Shown in pieces: positions 54,567 to 64,000 of a DNA stretch of 64,000 bases. The stretch is from Planctobacterium marinum (lineage in GTDB: Bacteria; Pseudomonadota; Gammaproteobacteria; Enterobacterales; Alteromonadaceae): assembly GCF_020687805.1 (NCBI RefSeq), contig NZ_JAJEWQ010000002.1:127300-191299 (forward strand). The letters run 5' to 3'. Numbering within the stretch: the stretch's first letter is position 1; every line of letters starts with the position of its first letter. The position numbers and the translations under genes are program-made. The notes beneath the pieces are model-generated. The model did no database searches and was not told where the DNA came from. It saw only the letters and a program-made list of their open reading frames with translations.

Positions 54567-56393
54567 ATGAATGAAATAGAATTAGACGTGGCGATTGTCG
54601 GGGGAGGAGTATCTGGCGTGTATAGCGCCTGGCGTTTGCAACAGGCCTATGGCGACAAACAAAAAATTGCCCTGTTTGAATACAGTAACCGCATTGGTGG
54701 CAGGCTTTACAGCCGACGTATTCCCGGATTACCCAACGTGGTGGCAGAATTGGGAGGCATGCGTTACATCCCTGAGGACCACATTATGGTGAAAACCCTG
54801 GTGAATGAGTTGGGGCTGCAAACCAAGAATTTTCCGATGGGTTCGTCGCTGCCCATTGACCCAAATGATCCTGCCAGTCCGGTTGCGCATGCTGATAACA
54901 ACTTGTTTTACTTACGCGGTGAGTATTTCCGGTATCGGGATTTTGCCGAATGCCCGGATCGCATTCCCTATAAAATGAATTGGTCTGAAAAAGGCTATGG
55001 CCCCGAAAACCTGCAGGTTAAGGTGATGAATCTGATTTGCCCCGGATTTGCTGATATGAGCCTGTGCGAACAGATGCAACTTAAGGTTTTTGGCAAAGAA
55101 ATCTGGAAATACGGTTTCTGGAATTTACTGGAGCGCGTGCTCAGCAATGAAGCCTACCAATTTATGAAAGACGCCGGCGGGTACGATGCCAATGTGGCTA
55201 ACGCCAGTGCAGTAACGCAATTACCTGCTACCGAATATTCCGATGACACGGTGTTTTTAACCTTAAAAGACGGGTTTCAGGCCTTGCCTTTAACCCTGGC
55301 AGCGAATTTTAATGCGATGGCTGGCGGGATTATTCCTGACGGTAAGCGCATTTATATGAACCATCGCCTTGATGCGTTGCGGCTACGCAAAGACCAAAAC
55401 TGCACTTACGAACTATTGTTTTATCCCGCAATCACTGATGAGGCCGGTAAAACCCGGCAGTGTAACGGTGTTGAACCCACCGTGGTTCGGGCTAAAAAAG
55501 TGATTTTGGCGATGCCAAGACGTTCATTGGAGTTGGTTAAGTCCTCCTTCTTTGATGATCCCTGGTTAAAAGAAAATATCCCGTCCGTATTGATACAAAA
55601 GGCCTTCAAAATGTTCATGGCTTACGAGCGTCCCTGGTGGCGCAGTTTAGGCCTGGTGGCTGGCCGCTCGGTCACCGATTTGCCCATTCGCCAAACCTAC
55701 TACATGGGCACGGAATGTGAACAGGAAGGCGGCGAAAACACCATGAATTCACTGTTGATGGCGTCTTACAACGATATTGAAACCATCCCGTTTTGGAAGG
55801 GGTTAGAAAAAGGCGAGCAATATCAGGGTTTTTTACCCAATCAAAGTCGCTGCGCAATAGAGGGTGAAGACGTGATGCTCAGACACGAGTTTCAAATCAC
55901 CCAGGATATGGTGGAGTCGGCACAGCGCCAGATAGAAGCACTGCACAATCAAAAAGAACTGCCCATGCCCTATTCGGCGGTATATCAGGAGTGGGGCGAA
56001 GACCCCTATGGCGGTGGTTGGCATGAGTGGAAAGCCAATTACCGACTGGATGAAGTTATGTGTCGGATGCGTCATCCGGTGGAAGACCAGGATATCTATA
56101 TTGTTGGCGAAGCCTATTCCTATGAACAAGGTTGGGTAGAAGGTGCCTTAAACACAGCAGAATCTACCCTGGAGTCATTTTTTGCATTGGCTAAACCCGA
56201 CTGGTTAGTCAATGATCCGGATTACTCATCCTGGCTGGAGGCTAATCATGGCTTTAGCTTTTTACCTGTGCCTTGTCCGGACGGTTGTCAGTGTGACGTT
56301 GATAAACCGCCATTTACCTGTTCAGGTTGCGGCAAAACCCTGGATGAGGTGACAGAATTTGCTTATGAGGGTATTAATCATGTCCAAAAATAA
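54567..56393 (+). CDS. flavin-dependent amine/amino acid oxidase with a Cys-rich tail
   Basis: About 608 aa from the ATG at 54567 (MNEIELDVAIVGGGVSGVYS), with an AAAGG site just before it. The FAD-binding GxGxxG motif (VGGGVSG), FEYSNRIGGRLYS and the C-terminal GEAYSYEQGWVEGALNTAE match the flavin amine oxidase/L-amino acid oxidase superfamily. The last ~45 residues hold a Cys cluster (CPDGCQCDVD and CSGCGKTLDE) that could bind a metal and is unusual. It is translationally coupled to a 2-oxo acid decarboxylase, suggesting that the oxidase makes the 2-oxo acid. Substrate unknown, perhaps an aromatic amino acid. Confidence 0.8.
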   Translation: MNEIELDVAIVGGGVSGVYSAWRLQQAYGDKQKIALFEYSNRIGGRLYSRRIPGLPNVVAELGGMRYIPEDHIMVKTLVNELGLQTKNFPMGSSLPIDPNDPASPVAHADNNLFYLRGEYFRYRDFAECPDRIPYKMNWSEKGYGPENLQVKVMNLICPGFADMSLCEQMQLKVFGKEIWKYGFWNLLERVLSNEAYQFMKDAGGYDANVANASAVTQLPATEYSDDTVFLTLKDGFQALPLTLAANFNAMAGGIIPDGKRIYMNHRLDALRLRKDQNCTYELLFYPAITDEAGKTRQCNGVEPTVVRAKKVILAMPRRSLELVKSSFFDDPWLKENIPSVLIQKAFKMFMAYERPWWRSLGLVAGRSVTDLPIRQTYYMGTECEQEGGENTMNSLLMASYNDIETIPFWKGLEKGEQYQGFLPNQSRCAIEGEDVMLRHEFQITQDMVESAQRQIEALHNQKELPMPYSAVYQEWGEDPYGGGWHEWKANYRLDEVMCRMRHPVEDQDIYIVGEAYSYEQGWVEGALNTAESTLESFFALAKPDWLVNDPDYSSWLEANHGFSFLPVPCPDGCQCDVDKPPFTCSGCGKTLDEVTEFAYEGINHVQK

Positions 56394-58122
56394 CGCATTA
56401 GTGCAGCCCGCCACAAAAACGAAATTCACGGTGGCTGATTATCTGCTGACCCGGTTGCAACAGTTGGGTTTAGACAAAGTGTTTCAGGTACCAGGCGATT
56501 ATGTTGCTGAATTTATGGATGCCCTGGAAGCCTTTGACGGTATTGACGCTGTGGGTGATGTCAATGAGTTAGGCGCAGGTTATGCCGCAGATGGCTATGC
56601 CAGGTACAAAGGGATAGGGGCGGTATCGGTGCAATTTGGTGTCGGTACCTTTAGTGCTTTAAATGCTATCGCAGGCGCCTGGGTGGAGCGCAATCCGGTG
56701 GTGGTGATCACAGCCAGCCCGACAACTGCTAACCGGGTCACGATTGAACAAACCGGGGTCTTGTTTCATCACTCCACAGGCCGCCTGGGCGCAGACCGGA
56801 ATGTGTATAGCAACGTCACCGTTGCCGCCGAAATTTTGAGTCATGTTGACCAAGCGCCGCAGCAAATTGATCACGCGTTAACTCAGGCCATTACTCACCG
56901 TCGTCCCATATACCTGGAAGCCTGGCAGGACGTCTGGGGCATGGAGTGTGAGCCGCCACAGGGGACTTTGACGCCGCTGTCACAGGGCAGCCAAAAGGAA
57001 TCCCTGGAAGCCATGATTAACATGGCTATTGAGAAAATCAAAAGCGCTAAAAAACCCGTGGTGTTGGTGGGCGTTGAAATTGCTCGTTTCGGCCTGCAAG
57101 AAAAAGTGTTAAACCTTCTGGAAGCGTCAGGTTTACCCTATGCTACCACCACACTGGGAAAAACCACCCTGGATGAGAACGCGGGTACTTTCATTGGTAC
57201 ATACGCCGGCGCAGCTTCTAACCCTGGCACCAACGATTATTTCAGTGAGTCTGATGCGATACTGGCATTAGGCGTTATTTTCACTGACGATTATCTGGAT
57301 ATACTGGAAAACCAGTTCGCCGATATCATTGCGATGGATGCTGAACAGGCAAGGGTGGGGTATCAACATTATCACAATGTACAACTACCGGATTTTATCC
57401 GGACCTTGACGGAATATTGCGAACAAAGCTGTGCTTTCCCCCGCAATGACATTCCGCTACCTGTTTTGCCTGCCATGCCGGAGTTAACCCCCGAGTTGTT
57501 GGCACAGCCATTGGGCTACAAATCCTTCTTTGATGTGCTCTGGGGCTGGTTGGTCAGGGAGCGGTTGTTGCCTGTCACCAATCTGATACTGGGAGAAAGT
57601 TCGTCGCTTTACCAGGCGGCCCGATTGGTGGGTTTACCGCAGGATAGTTTTGTAGGCGATGCCGCCTGGGGATCACTGGGGCACGAAACTGGCTGCGTTA
57701 CCGGCACGTCTATGGCCTCAGACAAGCGCAGTTTGGTGGTGGCTGGCGATGGTGGATTTATGATGATGTGTCAGTCTTTGTCTACCATTACGCGCAACCA
57801 ACTGGACGCGGTCGTGTTTGTGATGAGTAATGGCGTATATGCCATAGAGCAATCTTTTGTGGATGTATGCGCCTTTACGCCTCACGGCGAGTTTGCGCCG
57901 TTTGATATATTGCCGAAGTGGGATTATCTGAGTCTGGCTACGGCGTACAACATGCCGGGTTATCAGGTAAAAAATTGTGAAGAGTTGTACCGCACTTTGC
58001 AAATAGTGCAGTCACAACCGGAGCAATCGGCACTGGTGGAAGTGTTGATCCCGGAACACGACCTGGCCCCGGCGCTGGAAGATTTGCTTACAAAGTGTTG
58101 GCTGCAATGGCTATTACAATAG
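56380..58122 (+). CDS. ThDP-dependent 2-oxo acid decarboxylase (pyruvate/indolepyruvate type)
   Basis: About 580 aa from the ATG at 56380 (MSKNNALVQPATKT), overlapping the oxidase stop by 14 nt with GAGGG before it. N-terminal PYR domain: VFQVPGDYVAEFMDALE and the activating Glu in VNELGAGYAADGYAR. C-terminal PP domain: GDGGFMMMCQSL and SNGVYAIEQ for Mg-ThDP. The length and motifs fit pyruvate/indolepyruvate/phenylpyruvate decarboxylases. With the oxidase it would turn an amino acid into an aldehyde plus CO2. Confidence 0.85.
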   Translation: MSKNNALVQPATKTKFTVADYLLTRLQQLGLDKVFQVPGDYVAEFMDALEAFDGIDAVGDVNELGAGYAADGYARYKGIGAVSVQFGVGTFSALNAIAGAWVERNPVVVITASPTTANRVTIEQTGVLFHHSTGRLGADRNVYSNVTVAAEILSHVDQAPQQIDHALTQAITHRRPIYLEAWQDVWGMECEPPQGTLTPLSQGSQKESLEAMINMAIEKIKSAKKPVVLVGVEIARFGLQEKVLNLLEASGLPYATTTLGKTTLDENAGTFIGTYAGAASNPGTNDYFSESDAILALGVIFTDDYLDILENQFADIIAMDAEQARVGYQHYHNVQLPDFIRTLTEYCEQSCAFPRNDIPLPVLPAMPELTPELLAQPLGYKSFFDVLWGWLVRERLLPVTNLILGESSSLYQAARLVGLPQDSFVGDAAWGSLGHETGCVTGTSMASDKRSLVVAGDGGFMMMCQSLSTITRNQLDAVVFVMSNGVYAIEQSFVDVCAFTPHGEFAPFDILPKWDYLSLATAYNMPGYQVKNCEELYRTLQIVQSQPEQSALVEVLIPEHDLAPALEDLLTKCWLQWLLQ

Positions 58123-58267
58123 CTGGCCGGAGCCTTTACCATGCCATAAAATCCAGCGTCTGAGACGATTGGTTCTATTTATTCGACAGTTAAGCCCGTA
58201 TTTTTAACATTTTTATGTTCATTTTTGTCTGATATCGTGTGGTGATTCAGGTCATTTAGAGGTTGGT

Positions 58268-58813
58268 ATGCTAAGAAACAGCGAAAATAGTTTTGGTTGG
58301 GTGGCCATAGTGATGCACTGGATTTCGGCCATTGCTGTTATCGGGCTGTTTGCGTTGGGCTGGTGGATGGTGGAGCTGAATTACTACAGTGAATGGTATC
58401 GAACTGCACCTCATTGGCATAAGAGTGTTGGCTTGTTGTTAGCGGCGTTTATCTTGCTCAGGTTGGGATGGAAGTTCGTTAATATTGCTCCCAAAGCTAT
58501 TGGCAATCCCTGGGAAAAGCGCCTCGCTGGCCTGGCGCACGCCGCGCTTTATGGTTTGTTACTGTCCATATTTTGCAGTGGCTATTTGATCTCAACCGCC
58601 GATGGACGCGGTATAGAAATATTTGACTGGTGGACAGTACCCGGGTTCGGGGAGTTACTGGAAAATCAGGAGGATGTTGCAGGACTGGTGCATGAGTACC
58701 TGGCCTATGGACTGATAGTACTGGTGGTGTTGCATGCGCTGGCAGCGCTGAAACATCACTTTATTGATAAAGATAATACGCTGCGCCGTATGCTGCGTGT
58801 ACTAAAAAACTGA
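58268..58813 (+). CDS. cytochrome b561
   Basis: A 181-aa, four-TM protein of the CybB type. Haem-ligand candidates: His in VMHWISAIAV, HWHKSVGL and two near the end (GLVHEYLAYG, VLHALAALKHHF). It mediates electron transfer in the inner membrane, possibly with ubiquinol. It lies 24 bp before a yceI gene, a pairing seen widely in proteobacteria. Confidence 0.9.
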   Translation: MLRNSENSFGWVAIVMHWISAIAVIGLFALGWWMVELNYYSEWYRTAPHWHKSVGLLLAAFILLRLGWKFVNIAPKAIGNPWEKRLAGLAHAALYGLLLSIFCSGYLISTADGRGIEIFDWWTVPGFGELLENQEDVAGLVHEYLAYGLIVLVVLHALAALKHHFIDKDNTLRRMLRVLKN

Positions 58814-58837
58814 TACATTAAATTTGAGGACATTATT

Positions 58838-59401
58838 ATGAAAAAAACACTAGCCGCTGTATTGCTTACTGCGTTGTTATCACCCCTGGCACAGGCTGCG
58901 GATTATGTTATCGACAGCAAAGGTGCTCACGCTTCGATAAACTTTAAAACACAGCATCTGGGTTACTCCTGGTTGACCGGGCGCTTTAACGAATTTGAAG
59001 GCACGTTTAGCTATGATGCTGAAAAGCCACAAGCGGCAAAAATCGCGGTAAATATCAAAACGGCCAGCATTGATTCCAATCACGCTGAACGCGATAAACA
59101 CTTGCGCAGCGATGACTTTTTAAATGTAAAAGACTTTCCGGAAGCAAAGTTTGTCAGTACTAAAATCACCGATAAAGGCGATGGGAAACTGGAAGTGGCG
59201 GGTAAGTTCACGCTGCACGGTACCACTAAAAATATTGTTATTGATGCTGAGAAAATTGGTGAAGGTGATGATCCATGGGGCGGCTATCGAGCGGGTTTTG
59301 CCGGCAATACCGAGATCCGCATGGCGGACTATGGCATGAAAGAAATTTTAGGGCCAACAACGGTGTTATTGGAACTGCATGTTGAAGGTGTTCGCCAGTA
59401 A
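58838..59401 (+). CDS. yceI: YceI-family periplasmic lipid-binding protein
   Basis: A 187-aa protein with a signal peptide (MKKTLAAVLLTALLSPLAQA) and a YceI lipocalin-like barrel (DSKGAHASINFKTQHLGYSW, FTLHGTTKNIVI). The family binds polyisoprenoids such as ubiquinone-8. Probably cotranscribed with the b561 gene; a strong terminator follows. Confidence 0.92.
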   Translation: MKKTLAAVLLTALLSPLAQAADYVIDSKGAHASINFKTQHLGYSWLTGRFNEFEGTFSYDAEKPQAAKIAVNIKTASIDSNHAERDKHLRSDDFLNVKDFPEAKFVSTKITDKGDGKLEVAGKFTLHGTTKNIVIDAEKIGEGDDPWGGYRAGFAGNTEIRMADYGMKEILGPTTVLLELHVEGVRQ

Positions 59402-59416
59402 TCAGAACGGTTATTG

Positions 59417-59444
59417 AAAGGGAGTCGTTTGACTCCCTTTTTGC
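59417..59444. terminator. bidirectional terminator after yceI
   Basis: AAAGGGAGTC pairs with GACTCCCTTT across a GTTT loop and is flanked by A's and T's. It can end yceI (+) and the convergent acyl-CoA dehydrogenase gene (-). Confidence 0.88.
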
Positions 59445-59457
59445 GTTTCCTGAACGG

Positions 59458-61208
59458 CTAAAAATCGTCCAGAGTAAACGCGGCGAGGTCCTCACCGTTG
59501 TCTGTCAGAGCGGCTTTGTGCATCAGGGCTCTCGGATACAGGCGCTTTAAGTAAAACTCACAAACTTTCGCCTTGCTATTGGCAAGTTGTTGATTGTCAT
59601 TGCCTGATGCAGTGTCTTTCAGGCTTAGCCAGCATATGGCCAGTAATGAATAGGCACAAAACTGCATGTAATCATAGGCTCGGCTGGCAGTATCAAACGC
59701 ATCTCCCGCCATCAACGATTGCGAGCCGGCTAACCACAAATCGTAGACTTCCTGTGCCTTATCGCGGTCCTGTTGATTGGCGATGTTGGTAATCAAACCG
59801 GCAAATAGTTCAGCCGTTGCCTGAAGCATTTTACCGCCGTCTCGCACCAGTTTACGGGATATCAAATCCAGTGCCTGAATTCCATTGGTGCCTTCGTACA
59901 ATTGCGTGATACGACTATCGCGAATCAATTGCTCCATGCCCCATTCCTGAATGTAGCCGTGACCACCAAAAATCTGAACCCCCAACTGGGAGACTTCCTG
60001 TCCCACATCGGTAAAGAAGGATTTGGTGATGGGGGTCAGGTAGGCGACTATGGCTTCTGCGTTTGCTTGCTCTTCTGGAGAACCAAAACGCACCAGGTCT
60101 ACCTGTTTGGCGTACAACAAACCCAAAGCCCGGCAACCTTCTGTCAGGGCTTTTTGAGTCAGTAACATGCGGCGCACATCTGGCAAATGAATGATGGCAT
60201 CGGCTTTTTCATCGGGCTGTTGCACACCTTGTGGCGCTCTCGATTGTAAACGTTCTTTGGCGTAAGTAAGTGCTCCCTGATAAGATGCCTCAGCGATGCC
60301 GGTACCTTGTAAACCCACCTGAAAGCGCGCGTCGTTCATCATGGTAAACATACACGCCAGGCCACTGTGTGGTGCGCCAATGAGCCAGCCTGTCGCACCG
60401 TCAAAATTCATGACACAGGTGGGACAGCCATGCAGGCCCATTTTATGTTCGATACTACCCACCGAGACCGCATTAGGCACATCGAATGCGTCGTTTTCAC
60501 CGGGGAGCATTTTAGGTACCAGAAACAAACTTATGCCTTTCACACCCGGGGGGCATCAGGCAGTCTGGCCAATACCAGGTGAATAATATTATCGGTCCAT
60601 TCGTGGTCACCACCGGAAATAAAGATTTTAGTGCCGGAAATCTTATAGGAGCCATCGTCATTAGGTTCAGCTTTGGTGGTGAGTAAGCTTAAATCGGAGC
60701 CTGCCTGAGGCTCAGTCAAATTCATGGTGCCGGTCCATTCACCGCTGATTAAATTGGGCAAATAACTTTCTTTTAGCGCATCGCTGCCGTGTTTTTCCAG
60801 CGCGAGTACTGCGCTTTCAGTCAGGCCACAAACCAGGCGCCAGCTAACATTGGCGGATACCAGCATTTCGTGTACCGGGATAGCCACCGAATAAGGCAGT
60901 TCCTGGCCGCCATATTCTTCACACCCCAGCATGGCGTTCCAGCCGTTTTCAATATAGTTCTGATAGGCTTCTGGGAAACCCTGTGCAGTAGTGACTTTAC
61001 CATCACTGAGTTTACATCCCTGCTGATCACCCGCCTGATTGATCGGGGCGATTTCTGATTCAGCAAAGCGCGCGCCCTGGGCAATAATTTCATTTACCAG
61101 CTCGGCATCAATATCGTCTTTACCGATATGGCGATAATGGTCACTGACGTTTAACCAGTCGTGAAGAAGAAATTGGAAGTCGTCTAAGGGAGCACGATAT
61201 TCTGGCAT
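59458..61208 (-). pseudogene. acyl-CoA dehydrogenase broken by a one-base frameshift
   Basis: The two halves (60540-61208 and 59458-60543) together give a typical ~583-aa acyl-CoA dehydrogenase. The N-terminal part has MPEYRAPLDDFQFLLHDWL (family N-domain), NLTEPQAGSDLS (FAD site) and GTKIFISGGDHEWTDNI. The second has the catalytic Glu in LYEGTNGIQALDL and the C-terminal extension. The first frame ends ARLPDAPRV-stop in a run of six C (60548-60553 on the + strand as G). One extra C would restore DAPPGVKGIS. It is a real frameshift, a slippery-site switch or a sequencing error. The intact enzyme would do the first step of beta-oxidation. Confidence 0.88.
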
Positions 61209-61469
61209 GGTAAAATCCTCAAAAATGTTTCAAGTGGTCTGATGAGTTTGCCAGTGGAGCAACAAAAAGTAAACGGAATTACCTGGTTTGTCTTTAAAAG
61301 GCAATCTAAGCCAATAAAAATAGAAAATAGTTTCAGGATGTTGACTATTTGGTCGAAAACGAGATGATAAGAGCAGAAATATATCGGACATAATCTACAA
61401 AGTTTTTGTATTTTTGCAGTTGTCACTCCTACAATAATAATGAGCCATTGCGCACATAACGAGCAATAA

Positions 61470-63386
61470 ATGAATTTAGCATCTTTATCTATTAAACAAT
61501 TATTTGTTTTTTCACTGCTGATAGCAGTGCTGGTGTCCACCATAATCGTTGGTGCAATTGGGCAGTTTAGCGCACGAAATCTGGTGTCGGAACGCCTTGA
61601 AGAAGTGGAGCTTCCCAATACTTTGCAACGCATTCGCAATGAGCTGGACAAAGAAATCTCAATTATGCGTAGCGCTACCAGACAATTAGCGAACGACGAG
61701 TTTGTTAATCAGTGGATGCGCAATGGGTCACCTGGCGCACAGGAAGACACCGTGATACGCAATCTGAACAATATCAAAAACCAGTATGGTTTAACCAATG
61801 TGTCTGTGGCTAATCGCGGTACAGCACAATACTGGAACCAGGATGGCTTTTTAAGAGTACTGAATAACGATAATTTGGACGGTTGGTTTTTTGCCTTTCG
61901 CGATTCCGGCGAAGCCTCTTCCATGAGTCTCTACACAGAAGAAGGGGCGGGCACCAAGATGTTCGTTAACTATCAACAACTGAACGGACAGGTTTTGGCA
62001 GGGATAGGGTTATCTGTTGATCAGATGGTGGACAAGCTGAAAAGTAACAGACTGGCAGAAACCGGCTTTGTATTTTTAACCGATGGTAAGGGACTGGTGC
62101 AAATTCATCGCAACCAGTCCTTTCTGAACAAAAAAGATTTGGGTTCACTGTACAGTGGCGTTGTTGAGCGCAAACTGCTGACCCGTTCTGAATTCGCTAT
62201 GAGCCGCACTGAGGTGGATGGTGAAGAGGTGTTTTTAGCCAGTAGTTATATCGAGTCGGGTGGCTGGTATGTCGTGGCGCAGGTGCCGGTGGATGAGATC
62301 TTCGCTGAACTCAATGCTGCCAGAAATCAAATGATTGTCTGGGTCGCATTAGTGGCTGCCGGATTTGCGGTATTAGCGGTATTTGTTGCCAACATCATTG
62401 CGGCCCCTATTTGTAAATTATCCGCCGTGTTTGCCGAATTGGGGCAGGCAGAGGCGAACCTTGATGTGCGACTTGAGCGACAGTCTTCCAAAGAGTTGCA
62501 ATCGCTTGGCGAAGGCTTTAACGCCTTTGTGGAAAAGATTCAAAAAACTGTCGAGATGGTCGCCAATACCAGCGAAGATTTGCGCACAGAAGCTGATTCA
62601 GTGGCGGACTTTGCCAGACAATCTTTAGCGCTGGGCAAACGACAGTCTACCCATACCGGAGAAGTGGTAACTGCAATTAGTCAAATGGGCGACACCGTGG
62701 ATGAAGTGGCGCGCAATGCGAACAAAGCGGCAGAAACCTCAAATGATTTAGAAGATGCCAGTCACAAGGGTAAGGCAGTTTCTATGCAGGCTAAACAATC
62801 TATTGAGCAGCTTTCAACACAAGTGGAATCGGTAGCTGTTGTAATTGATGAACTGGCCAGCCACACCGACGCCATTGGCAGCGTACTGGAAGTCATTCGC
62901 GGGGTATCAGAACAAACTAATCTGTTGGCATTAAATGCAGCGATTGAAGCTGCCCGGGCTGGTGAGCAGGGACGTGGCTTTGCAGTGGTCGCAGACGAAG
63001 TGCGTTCGCTGGCACAGCGCACCGGAGAATCGACAGAGGAAATTCAGAAAACTATCGACCGTTTACAGCAGGAAGCCGCAAGAGCTGTATCCCTGATGAA
63101 AGATAGCCGGGAACAGGCCCGTACCGGGGTAAGTTCCGTTATTGAGGCTGAGCAGTCGCTGAGCAGTATCACTGAAGGTATCACGGCGCTGCGGGACATA
63201 AACGATCAGGTTGCTACGGCTACTGAAGAGCAGGCCCAGGTGGCCCATGTTATCAGTGAGAACCTGAAGCAAATTCAGGGTGAAACGGAAGACAATCTGC
63301 AGGTGTCTGACAAAGTGGCCAGAACCAGTGAAGCCTTACAGCAACTTTCGGGGATGCTGGACAAGTTGGTGGAAGCCTACCGTTAA
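61470..63386 (+). CDS. methyl-accepting chemotaxis protein
   Basis: A 638-aa chemoreceptor: TM1 (about 10-30), a periplasmic Cache-like domain (~35-280), TM2 (~288-310), HAMP, and a cytoplasmic coiled coil with the conserved hairpin tip ([18 protein letters not shown]-type: [20 protein letters not shown]). The Cache domain has [13 protein letters not shown] and [15 protein letters not shown]. The ligand is not predictable. Divergent from the dehydrogenase gene. Confidence 0.93.
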   Translation: MNLASLSIKQLFVFSLLIAVLVSTIIVGAIGQFSARNLVSERLEEVELPNTLQRIRNELDKEISIMRSATRQLANDEFVNQWMRNGSPGAQEDTVIRNLNNIKNQYGLTNVSVANRGTAQYWNQDGFLRVLNNDNLDGWFFAFRDSGEASSMSLYTEEGAGTKMFVNYQQLNGQVLAGIGLSVDQMVDKLKSNRLAETGFVFLTDGKGLVQIHRNQSFLNKKDLGSLYSGVVERKLLTRSEFAMSRTEVDGEEVFLASSYIESGGWYVVAQVPVDEIFAELNAARNQMIVWVALVAAGFAVLAVFVANIIAAPICKLSAVFAELGQAEANLDVRLERQSSKELQSLGEGFNAFVEKIQKTVEMVANTSEDLRTEADSVADFARQSLALGKRQSTHTGEVVTAISQMGDTVDEVARNANKAAETSNDLEDASHKGKAVSMQAKQSIEQLSTQVESVAVVIDELASHTDAIGSVLEVIRGVSEQTNLLALNAAIEAARAGEQGRGFAVVADEVRSLAQRTGESTEEIQKTIDRLQQEAARAVSLMKDSREQARTGVSSVIEAEQSLSSITEGITALRDINDQVATATEEQAQVAHVISENLKQIQGETEDNLQVSDKVARTSEALQQLSGMLDKLVEAYR

Positions 63387-63504
63387 TGTGGCTCAAAGCA
63401 GCCTTGTATTAGCCTAAAGTTGTATATAGTTGATGAAGACAATAATGCCATAATCATCGGTCGTACAATAATTAAATCTAAATTTAAGGATGCAATAGAA
63501 TCAC

Positions 63505-64000
63505 ATGTACACCAGCCTTGACGTGCTTTGTGCTCGTCAACCCATCTTTGATGACAGGAACAGGATATTTGGTTACGAGCTGTTGTATCGTTCGCAATCT
63601 AATGTAGATAAAGCCGACTTTGTTGATGATGACATTGCTACTATAGAATTAATACTGAATACTTGTGGTAGTATCAATGATGATGAAGCTTTGGTTCAAT
63701 TCCCTCTATTTTTTAACCTTACTCGAAATTTATTGTTTTCTGACTCGTTTTTTCCGGTGGATGCCAACAAAGCCATTATTGAAATCCTTGAAGACACTGT
63801 CGTAGATGAAGCTCTCATAAAGCAAATCTATCGACTAAAACGCCTGGGGTATCATTTTGCTCTGGACGACTTTACGTTTGAGTCGCATTTCGAGGACTTA
63901 CTCCCCATGGTCAAGTACATAAAAATTGATGTGCTTGCTTGTAATATATACAAACATGAGATGGATATTCAACGTATTAAGGCTATGGGAAAGGTGTTAA
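63505..64000 (+). CDS. EAL-HDOD-type signalling protein, 5' part only
   Basis: The window ends within this gene; 165 codons are seen. It begins MYTSLDVLCARQPIFDDRNR, then GYELLYRSQ, the start typical of YuxH-like EAL-HDOD proteins. EILEDT stands in place of the catalytic EAL motif and LDDFTFES in place of DDFGTG, so phosphodiesterase activity is unlikely. A HDOD domain is expected beyond the window. AAGGA lies about 14 bases before the ATG. Confidence 0.8.
   Translation, partial: MYTSLDVLCARQPIFDDRNRIFGYELLYRSQSNVDKADFVDDDIATIELILNTCGSINDDEALVQFPLFFNLTRNLLFSDSFFPVDANKAIIEILEDTVVDEALIKQIYRLKRLGYHFALDDFTFESHFEDLLPMVKYIKIDVLACNIYKHEMDIQRIKAMGKVL

Overview
The window reads as the chromosome of a marine-type gammaproteobacterium, most likely in or near the Alteromonadales. 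The evidence is gene content and order: a tolC / nudF / yqiB / yqiA / parE block, a siroheme synthase CysG, a FlgT-type flagellar H-ring protein behind a sigma-54 promoter, a one-domain NaChBac-type channel, a multi-subunit Mrp antiporter, and several GGDEF/EAL proteins. No rRNA, tRNA or CRISPR array was recognised.

Layout. 1-490: a 115-bp structured tandem repeat carrying intrinsic terminators. 0.5-5.0 kb: a secreted protein, an orphan SLATT membrane protein, a decayed fragment of a receiver domain, and a small unit (orf241-flgH-flgT) behind a good sigma-54 promoter. 5.4-15.7 kb: a long minus-strand run with a hybrid histidine kinase, PqiA-like protein, ABC-2 exporter, diguanylate cyclase, CysG, DeaD helicase and a voltage-gated channel whose filter looks calcium-type. 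15.8-22.8 kb: marC, three micro-proteins, tolC, nudF, yqiB, yqiA and parE. cpdA and parC, which often belong to this neighbourhood, are absent.

22.8-37.1 kb: an AT-rich accessory island. It holds a second HflK/HflC pair, two intact Crp/Fnr-like regulators plus a truncated third, an IS3 transposase remnant, NhaA, two PRC-barrel proteins, aconitase A, a PAS-GGDEF protein and several very small genes. It carries a ~250-bp direct repeat and several perfect palindromes near the regulators. Read together it looks like a transferred stress-tolerance module (membrane quality control, Na+/pH, carbon flux, c-di-GMP). That is an inference from content; I do not recognise it as a named system.

37.1-44.1 kb: a copper/silver efflux operon, with a His/Met-rich periplasmic protein followed by CusC-, CusB- (with two fused CusF-like domains) and CusA-type proteins. 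44.3-52.8 kb: a universal stress protein and an Mrp-type Na+/H+ antiporter operon in which the MrpA tail and MrpB are fused and three separate MrpD-like subunits are present. 52.9-64 kb: a substrate-binding protein, an orphan DUF2384-like protein, a flavin amine oxidase translationally coupled to a ThDP-dependent 2-oxo acid decarboxylase, a cytochrome b561 / YceI pair, an acyl-CoA dehydrogenase broken by a one-base homopolymer frameshift, a chemoreceptor, and the start of an EAL-HDOD-type protein cut by the window end.
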